A stretch of 16,709 bases of DNA from Euryarchaeota archaeon UBA250 (GTDB lineage Archaea > Thermoplasmatota > Poseidoniia > Poseidoniales > Thalassarchaeaceae): assembly GCA_002504845.1 (NCBI GenBank), contig DATW01000008.1, forward strand, positions 1-16,709, written 5' to 3'. This document shows positions 8,162-13,200 of the stretch, piece after piece. Numbering within the stretch: position 1 is the first letter of the stretch; each line of letters opens with the position of its first letter. Under the pieces are notes generated by a model. That model did no database searches. It was not told the origin of the DNA and saw nothing but the letters and a program-made list of their open reading frames with translations. Position numbers and translations under genes: made by a program.

Positions 8162-8728
8162 TCAGCCCCCATATTCAGGATGCGGGTTACTTGCTGGATG
8201 AGTAGTCGAAACCAACCTTTCTTCAGATTTAATAATCTCAGAAGCTTCCATTATCGAATCTACAATTTGCTGGTATCCCGTACATCGGCAGAGATTCCCC
8301 TCTATGGCGTCCTCGGCCTCTTTTCTCGTAGGGGAGGAATTTGATTCCAACAGCGCAGCGCAGACAACCAAAAAGCCCGGAGTACAGAACCCGCATTGAC
8401 TTCCGCCACATTCTGCAAACATAGTTTGTATAGGGTGAAGATGATGGCCATCTGCGAGCCCTTCTACAGTAGTAATTTCACAGCCTTCCGCCTCTACTGC
8501 AAGAGTCATGCACGACAATTTAGGTTTCCCATCAATCAGAACTGAACAGCATCCGCATGTGCCCATATCGCAGCCTCTTTTCGCTCCGAGTGCACCCACA
8601 CCATCCCTCAATACATCGAGGAGAATATCGTGATCCCTGATGATTATCTGACGACTCTTTCCATTGACAGAGGCTGACCATGCCCTAGTGGAAACCCCAT
8701 TTTCAACAGGAAGGGGGTGAGCGACCAT
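8162..8728 (-). CDS. Molybdenum hydroxylase small subunit with two [2Fe-2S] clusters
   Basis: The electron-transfer subunit of the hydroxylase, 188 residues from ATG 8728. The plant-type ferredoxin cluster is bound by C53, C58, C61 and C73 (GCDMGTCGCCSV then LSC). The second, helical domain binds its cluster through C112, C115, C147 and C149 (QCGFCTPG and NLCRCTGY). C60 is an extra cysteine inside the first motif. Length fits the CoxS/HcrC family (about 150-180) with a short tail of 20 residues. The frame is open to TTG 8773, which overlaps the regulator stop as TTGA and would add 15 residues (a proline-rich leader). I prefer ATG 8728 because GGTGG precedes it by 4 bases, but TTGA coupling resembles the other junctions of this operon. 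The large-subunit gene starts 26 bases downstream. Confidence 0.93.
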   Translation of the reverse strand: MVAHPLPVENGVSTRAWSASVNGKSRQIIIRDHDILLDVLRDGVGALGAKRGCDMGTCGCCSVLIDGKPKLSCMTLAVEAEGCEITTVEGLADGHHLHPIQTMFAECGGSQCGFCTPGFLVVCAALLESNSSPTRKEAEDAIEGNLCRCTGYQQIVDSIMEASEIIKSEERLVSTTHPASNPHPEYGG

Positions 8729-8769
8729 GCAACCACCCGGGGCCGGTGGTGTAAGAGAGTTAGGGCTAT

Positions 8770-9417
8770 TCAACCAAGGTCATCTGCGACCTTGCCCATG
8801 ATGATGTTCTCGATCAGTTTGAGGTGCCCCCCCATGGTCGATCTAGCCATTCCCATTCCTTCTGCAAGATCCTTCACACTTACTTTCCTCTCTTCAGAAT
8901 AGTATCCATTGTCAATTGCGAATCGAAGGACCTCTACTTGGCGTTCAGTAAGCAGATCTTTCCACAATCTCGGGCCGTCGGCCTTAACCGGTTGAATGCT
9001 TATCGAGTCCCATGGCATCATGAGCTTCAATAATTCAATCAGTCTCTTCATCGAATCGGAACGCCCAGTAAAGTTGAGCTCAAGTCCCTCTGGATCGAGG
9101 CCATATGGTGGATGAAGATGAATTTTTTCAAGATCAAGCACCATCATGGGCAAGGTGTGTGTAAGGTTCACTGATGCTAGAAACGTCCCTTTCTCTTCAT
9201 CCTTCTCATGAACCTCGATAAGATCGAATGTAGAGATTTGCATCACATCATCCAAGACTCCGGAATGAGGTTTGATTTCTGCAAGATGCTCTATGCCATC
9301 CGCACCCAATTTCAGATGAGCAAGAATTTCATAACTCTCAACCTTGTCCATTAATTGTCTGAATTCCTCGATCCCTTCGAGTCCACTCCTGTCCCATCGA
9401 AGTCTGACTCGCCTCAT
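8770..9417 (-). CDS. HTH_10 (bacterio-opsin activator-like) transcriptional regulator
   Basis: A 215-residue DNA-binding protein. Residues about 156-210 form the HTH_10 domain: LTERQVEVLRFAIDNGYY, then the recognition region VSVKDLAEGMGMARSTMGGH and a closing helix. This domain defines the Bat family of archaeal regulators, often paired with N-terminal sensor domains. Here the N-terminal 150 residues are a mixed alpha/beta region without a PAS or GAF signature that I can recognise; it could bind a ligand. It lies directly upstream of the hydroxylase genes (its stop overlaps a possible TTG start of the small subunit), so it is the obvious candidate to control them and possibly itself. No ribosome site precedes ATG 9417, but a TATA-like box sits at the distance expected of a leaderless transcript. 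Confidence 0.88.
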   Translation of the reverse strand: MRRVRLRWDRSGLEGIEEFRQLMDKVESYEILAHLKLGADGIEHLAEIKPHSGVLDDVMQISTFDLIEVHEKDEEKGTFLASVNLTHTLPMMVLDLEKIHLHPPYGLDPEGLELNFTGRSDSMKRLIELLKLMMPWDSISIQPVKADGPRLWKDLLTERQVEVLRFAIDNGYYSEERKVSVKDLAEGMGMARSTMGGHLKLIENIIMGKVADDLG

Positions 9418-9439
9418 ATGCCATCTTGTCCGCTCACAG

Positions 9440-9447
9440 ATATGAAA
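9440..9447 (-). promoter_or_regulatory. Candidate TATA box for the regulator-hydroxylase operon
   Basis: TTTCATAT on the minus strand lies 23-30 bases before ATG 9417, the spacing expected for a leaderless archaeal transcript. The lack of a ribosome site before that ATG fits. The sequence match to the TATA consensus is only moderate. Confidence 0.3.
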
Positions 9448-9509
9448 CTAGTAGTCCAATAACGGCACCTGTCTATGCACAAGGAATCTATCTGATGCCT
9501 TGTAGGGAT

Positions 9510-10319
9510 TCAGAGATCAGACCTCATGATATGAATTATCTCGCTACAAACTGAGAAGGCAATCTCTTCCACAGTGACTGCATCGATTGGCACTCCTATC
9601 GGACATCGGACGTCATCTATTTTCTGTGTTGGGGCCCCTGCAGATTTAGCAGATTTCACGAATGCCCTCCATTTGGTTTTTGAACCGATACAGCCTATTC
9701 TTGGCATTTTCTCGCCTTCCATGGTCAGAAAGCCGACAAGTAACTGTTCATCTATCGACCAGTCGTGCCCCAGGAGCAGTATATCCGAGAATCTCCCTAA
9801 AGATGCTAGATTTTCTGATTTGAGAAATTCCTCTGCTTTGAGAAAAATGAGTTCCTCCGCATCAGGGAATTTACCTTCGGAGACAAATTCTTTTCTTTCG
9901 TCAAATACGCTGTAATTCCAACCAAGGAGGCCACATGCTTCGCTTATCGCTTGTGCCACATGCCCGCCCCCCATTAGGAGTAGATGCGGCCTAGGCTCCA
10001 ACTTCTCGAACGCCACGACTACCCTGCCCCCACACAGGCTGTTGAGGTTAGTGGTGGAAGCATCTTCATTTTCCTTTGAAAGAACAAACGTCTCGACTCC
10101 TCCATATCCTCCTTCAAGCATACCCCTTAGACGAGCTTCGACCTTCATCTCGAGCCCAGCGCCACCTACTGTACCGTGAGCCAAACCGCTGGAGGATATC
10201 GCCATCCTCGCACCCACCTTTGCAGGAACACTGCCATCCGACTCTACAATTGAGGCCATAGCGACGCTTTCCAACGCCTTGAGCCGCTCTAAAGACCACT
10301 CAAGAGTCCTCGCACCCAT
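9510..10319 (-). CDS. xdhC: XdhC/CoxI-family molybdenum hydroxylase maturation factor
   Basis: A 269-residue protein needed in this family for insertion or sulfuration of the Mo cofactor in xanthine-oxidase-type enzymes. The N-terminal XdhC_CoxI domain shows SIVESDGSVPAKVGARMAIS (about 23-42), GTVGGAGLE (49-57) and the conserved LCGGRV (95-100). The C-terminal Rossmann domain shows LLLMGGGHVAQAI (113-125), VFDERKEF and DILLLGHDWS, and ends with the family pattern IGCIGSKTKW and CPIGVPIDAVTVEEIA. I place the start at ATG 10319, where homologues begin (LEWSLERLKALES). The frame is open to GTG 10394, but that would add a non-conserved stretch and leave only 18 bases to the divergent exporter gene. 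A 92-base gap separates it from the regulator, so it may have its own promoter or be read through. Confidence 0.92.
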   Translation of the reverse strand: MGARTLEWSLERLKALESVAMASIVESDGSVPAKVGARMAISSSGLAHGTVGGAGLEMKVEARLRGMLEGGYGGVETFVLSKENEDASTTNLNSLCGGRVVVAFEKLEPRPHLLLMGGGHVAQAISEACGLLGWNYSVFDERKEFVSEGKFPDAEELIFLKAEEFLKSENLASLGRFSDILLLGHDWSIDEQLLVGFLTMEGEKMPRIGCIGSKTKWRAFVKSAKSAGAPTQKIDDVRCPIGVPIDAVTVEEIAFSVCSEIIHIMRSDL

Positions 10320-10412
10320 GCTATCACGTATGCTCCATTGTCTTTTTTCGTTACGGAAATAACAAGTCCCAAGATCGGGAACAAATAAGACCACAATGCT
10401 TCTGACCGGAAC
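10320..10412. promoter_or_regulatory. Divergent intergenic region between xdhC and the metal exporter
   Basis: The 93-base region must hold promoters in both directions. On the plus strand an AAATAAGA at 10383-10390 lies 23-30 bases before GTG 10413. On the minus strand TTATTTC lies about 37-43 bases before ATG 10319. Both are weak TATA matches. At the right border a 5-base inverted repeat surrounds the exporter start codon. Confidence 0.35.
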
Positions 10413-10422
10413 GTGAGTCCGG
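10406..10422 (+). repeat. Short inverted repeat with the exporter GTG start codon in its loop
   Basis: CCGGA (10406-10410) and TCCGG (10418-10422) are exact inverted copies separated by 7 bases that contain the GTG start at 10413. It could be a regulator half-site pair or an RNA hairpin that hides the start. Five base pairs is short enough to arise by chance. Confidence 0.3.
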
Positions 10423-11615
10423 CTTTTGATATTGTTCTCACTGCTATGCGAGATGCATTCCTCGCAGTCACAGTATTCGTTGCCGCCATGGTGCTCCTAT
10501 TCAGTTGGCTACAGTACCTAACTGCTGGAAGATTCGTTGAATGGATAAGATCGAGTCGACAATGGCAGCCACTTATTGGGGCTCTGATGGGCCTCACTCC
10601 GGGCTGTGGTGGAGCCATCATAATGATGCCAATGTATGCAAGAGGGTATGTTACATACGGCACTGTTCTATCTACATTGATCGCCACTCTCGGCGATTCC
10701 GCTTTCGTTCTTTTCGGAGCGACAATACAAGATCCATCACTTCTGGAACCTGTTCTTGCAGTCCATCTGATATCCTTCGTTGCTGGAGTTTTATGGGGTT
10801 ATGGTGCCGATTATCTTGAAATAACGCCTTCTAGACCATTGGGACGTCTTAGTCCCGGGAATACAAAACAAACTACTGAGACGCGAAAACAAGAGGAAAT
10901 CGTCGATGAAAGCCTCGATATAATCTCCAGCTTTCCTCGTGAAGAACCAGGGACCCTATCGTATCGTATTGTACATAGTGGATACAGAATTTGGTGGGCA
11001 GTCACATCTGTCGGTCTTGTACTCGGCATAATGCTGATTTTCTGGTTCGCCGAGGATCCAAACTACTCGCCAGAAATTGCATGGGACATAACGACAAGAG
11101 ATGGACTACTCACGTGGGTCGGCATAATCGGCACCACTCTTTCCATTATCCTGTACCTTGCTTCCAAGAGCTTTCTTGCAGATGACACGGAGGCAACAAT
11201 TGGAGATAAGTTGAATTCTCTCGATGAGACTCTGACTCATGCTGCCTCGGAGACAGCATTCGTAACTTTCTGGGTCCTTTCTGCGTATCTTGTATTCGAA
11301 GTGGCTATGTCTCTGGGTGGTGTATCCGAGTCAGATTTAGCTTCGAATGGCGATGGCGTAATGGCTGTCGTCGTCGCTGCCGCCATAGGGCTGATACCTG
11401 GATGCGGGCCTCAGATAATCGCGATAACGTCGTACGTAGAAGGAATCATCTCATTCCCTGCATTAGTGGCAAATGCGATATCACAGGACGGCGACGCCTT
11501 GTTTCCTCTCCTAGTGCGCCATCGAACAGCGTCTTTGTGGGCCACAGTTCATACTCTGTTGCCTGGATTGGCCTCTGGCCTAATATTGCTCTGGATGGGC
11601 GTCGACTTTCCATGA
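10413..11615 (+). CDS. Putative 10-TM heavy-metal exporter (PF11449-type, putative manganese transporter)
   Basis: A 400-residue polytopic membrane protein and the only plus-strand gene. It has two related halves. The first carries GALMGLTPGCGGAIIMMPMY (about 57-75), followed by a polar helix with STLIATLGDSAFVLF. The second carries AAIGLIPGCGPQIIAITSYV (about 323-342), followed by NAISQDGDALFPLL. Paired PGCG loops and the GD-S/A motifs are typical of the family annotated as putative manganese transporter or 10TM heavy-metal exporter (ArsP_2). A charged cytoplasmic loop (about 140-185) separates the halves. The predicted role is export of a metal ion; the ion is not decidable here. The start is GTG 10413, the first possible after an in-frame TAA at 10386. 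Its last 36 bases overlap the end of the convergent mocA-like gene. Confidence 0.85.
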   Translation: MSPAFDIVLTAMRDAFLAVTVFVAAMVLLFSWLQYLTAGRFVEWIRSSRQWQPLIGALMGLTPGCGGAIIMMPMYARGYVTYGTVLSTLIATLGDSAFVLFGATIQDPSLLEPVLAVHLISFVAGVLWGYGADYLEITPSRPLGRLSPGNTKQTTETRKQEEIVDESLDIISSFPREEPGTLSYRIVHSGYRIWWAVTSVGLVLGIMLIFWFAEDPNYSPEIAWDITTRDGLLTWVGIIGTTLSIILYLASKSFLADDTEATIGDKLNSLDETLTHAASETAFVTFWVLSAYLVFEVAMSLGGVSESDLASNGDGVMAVVVAAAIGLIPGCGPQIIAITSYVEGIISFPALVANAISQDGDALFPLLVRHRTASLWATVHTLLPGLASGLILLWMGVDFP

Positions 11616-12185
11616 AGACTCTATATCGGGCCATTTTGATCTGAGCATTTGAACATCGGCTTCTGTGTCTATATTGAGACTCGCATAGGGGTCCTCTACT
11701 TCGAACCTCAGAGGGGTACAGAGACTTCTTAGGGGCATATCTGGTAGTGCATGTCTGACTGCCTCTATGGCTGCCTCGTCGAGAAGTATGGGGTGCCCCC
11801 CCCTCCCACCATTCGATGGACAGGTGCAAACTTCAGAGCCAATAAGGTGTCTGAGAGTTTTGGATGAGAAACCTGGTCGATCTACAGGCGCTACTATGGC
11901 ACGCTTTGGCCATCCAAGAGCCGAAAGACCACATTTTATCGATCCCGTCCTACCGCTATCAGGGTTGGAATTAACACAACTAATAGCGCCAAAGAGTGGC
12001 ACTTCACTTCCATCCCACTGCGTAGAGCTAACGACGCAGACCCTTAATCCATGATCCCTCATCATCTGAGCCATTGCTGAGACGAGCGGCCTACCTCCAA
12101 CTTCAATCAGTGCCTTATCCCTGCCAAGCCTTCGACTGAAGCCTGCTGCTAAGATTATGCAATAATTTTCTGAAGATTTATCCAG
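11580..12185 (-). CDS. mocA: MocA/MobA-like Mo-cofactor nucleotidyltransferase with CTG start
   Basis: A 201-residue NTP-transferase of the MobA/MocA/GlmU-like fold, expected to transfer CMP or GMP to molybdopterin; hydroxylases of the xanthine oxidase family in prokaryotes typically use the cytosine dinucleotide form. Motifs are ILAAGFSRRLGRDKALIEVG (residues 11-30, the nucleotide-binding signature), APVDRPG (99-105), GGRGGHPILL (126-135) and NIDTEADVQM (171-180). The first ATG (residue 38) would delete the essential signature, and no ATG, GTG or TTG lies between it and the upstream in-frame TAA. A CTG at 12185-12183 is the best start: it lies 4 bases after the antiporter stop and 10 bases after GGGG, so reinitiation by coupling is likely. 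The end overlaps the convergent exporter gene by 36 bases. Confidence 0.88.
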   Translation of the reverse strand: MDKSSENYCIILAAGFSRRLGRDKALIEVGGRPLVSAMAQMMRDHGLRVCVVSSTQWDGSEVPLFGAISCVNSNPDSGRTGSIKCGLSALGWPKRAIVAPVDRPGFSSKTLRHLIGSEVCTCPSNGGRGGHPILLDEAAIEAVRHALPDMPLRSLCTPLRFEVEDPYASLNIDTEADVQMLRSKWPDIESSWKVDAHPEQY

Positions 12186-12189
12186 TGTA

Positions 12190-13143
12190 TCACGACCCCA
12201 CGAAGAGGCGAATTATGTATGCTGCATACCCAACAAGCATGAGACCCCCAAGAGGGCGGGAAAGACCCTTTCCGACGAGTATCGAGCAAGCTACAAGTCC
12301 TGAGCTAGCCACAAGTATCCATATGTCCAAATCCACAAATGAGCCTGCAATTCCGATGCCTCCGCTGGCTATCGAACCTATGCTGAGTACTGCCATCACA
12401 TTCGCAACATTCGACCCGAGTACATTGCCTACAGCCACACCTTGCACACCGCGTAATGACGCGGTAATCGTGACTACAAGTTCTGGTAAAGAGGTTCCAA
12501 ATGCAACCAGCGTGAGACCGATAACAGCCTCAGGCACACCCATGGATATGGCGACACCCTCGCCTCCTTCTATCAGAAAGTCGGACCCATATTTCACTAA
12601 AACCAGACCGCCAATAAATGCAATAGAAGCATTGACTATGCCACCTGGAATCCACGATTCTCCCCCCTCGCCCTGATCATCTTCTCTTGTTTTCAGGATA
12701 TATGCGAAATAGACGCCCATCGAAACTATCGACATCACCCCCATCCATACAGGGAACTCACCCAGCAGAGTCGCTCCAAGGACCACTCCAGTCGCGACTA
12801 GCAGCATCAATGAGTCTTCTCGAAGATTTTTGTCGGATTCGGATGTCGCACCAAGTATGATTGCTATTGACAAAACGAGCATTACATTAGCGATATTCGA
12901 CCCTACCACTCCCCCGACAGCCAAATCAACAGACTCTTGGGTGCCTCGACTTAGCGCATTCAAAACAACCCCTAGCTCAGGCAGACTCGTGCCAATTGCA
13001 ACTAATGTGAAACCTACCAGGAACGAAGGCATGCCAAAATGATCTGCTATTTTCATCGACCCTTGAACTACCGCCTCTCCTCCAAATACGAGCACAACGA
13101 GGCCAATACAGAGGAGGACCCCGTCCGGAAGGCCCCCTATCAT
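12190..13143 (-). CDS. Calcium/cation antiporter of the CaCA superfamily (YrbG-like)
   Basis: A 317-residue integral membrane protein with about ten helices, typical length for the family. The two alpha-repeats with opposite topology are both intact: GFTLVAIGTSLPELGVVLNA (about 44-63) with GGVVGSNIANV, and GLTLVAFGTSLPELVVTITA (about 209-228) with GNVLGSNVANV. The glutamates of the two TSLPE motifs are the ion-coordinating residues in this family. Predicted role: export of Ca2+ in exchange for Na+ or H+. An acidic loop (EDDQGEGGES) separates the halves. ATG 13143 lacks a clear ribosome site; it follows the E1 gene by 57 bases. The stop is 4 bases before the CTG start of the mocA-like gene, which suggests translational coupling with Mo-cofactor synthesis. 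Confidence 0.93.
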   Translation of the reverse strand: MIGGLPDGVLLCIGLVVLVFGGEAVVQGSMKIADHFGMPSFLVGFTLVAIGTSLPELGVVLNALSRGTQESVDLAVGGVVGSNIANVMLVLSIAIILGATSESDKNLREDSLMLLVATGVVLGATLLGEFPVWMGVMSIVSMGVYFAYILKTREDDQGEGGESWIPGGIVNASIAFIGGLVLVKYGSDFLIEGGEGVAISMGVPEAVIGLTLVAFGTSLPELVVTITASLRGVQGVAVGNVLGSNVANVMAVLSIGSIASGGIGIAGSFVDLDIWILVASSGLVACSILVGKGLSRPLGGLMLVGYAAYIIRLFVGS

Positions 13144-13200
13144 GGCATGCCCGCAACGCTCAGTGGCATATATGAAGCGGATGATTTCTCAATCAGCCAT

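Noticed and set aside
10320..10394. Longer XdhC starting at GTG 10394
   Set aside because: The added residues do not resemble the family N-terminus and would leave only 18 bases to the divergent exporter gene, too little for two promoters.
10541..10819. Other open frames on either strand inside the genes, e.g. within the exporter
   Set aside because: They lack family motifs and ribosome sites and mirror the codon pattern of the overlapping recognised genes; the same holds for the plus-strand frames within the hydroxylase and E1 genes.
11580..12074. Short MocA-like protein from ATG 12074, or a pseudogene with lost N-terminus
   Set aside because: The missing LAAGFSRRLGRDK signature is present in the same frame just upstream, with no stop in between, so the gene is intact with a non-standard start.
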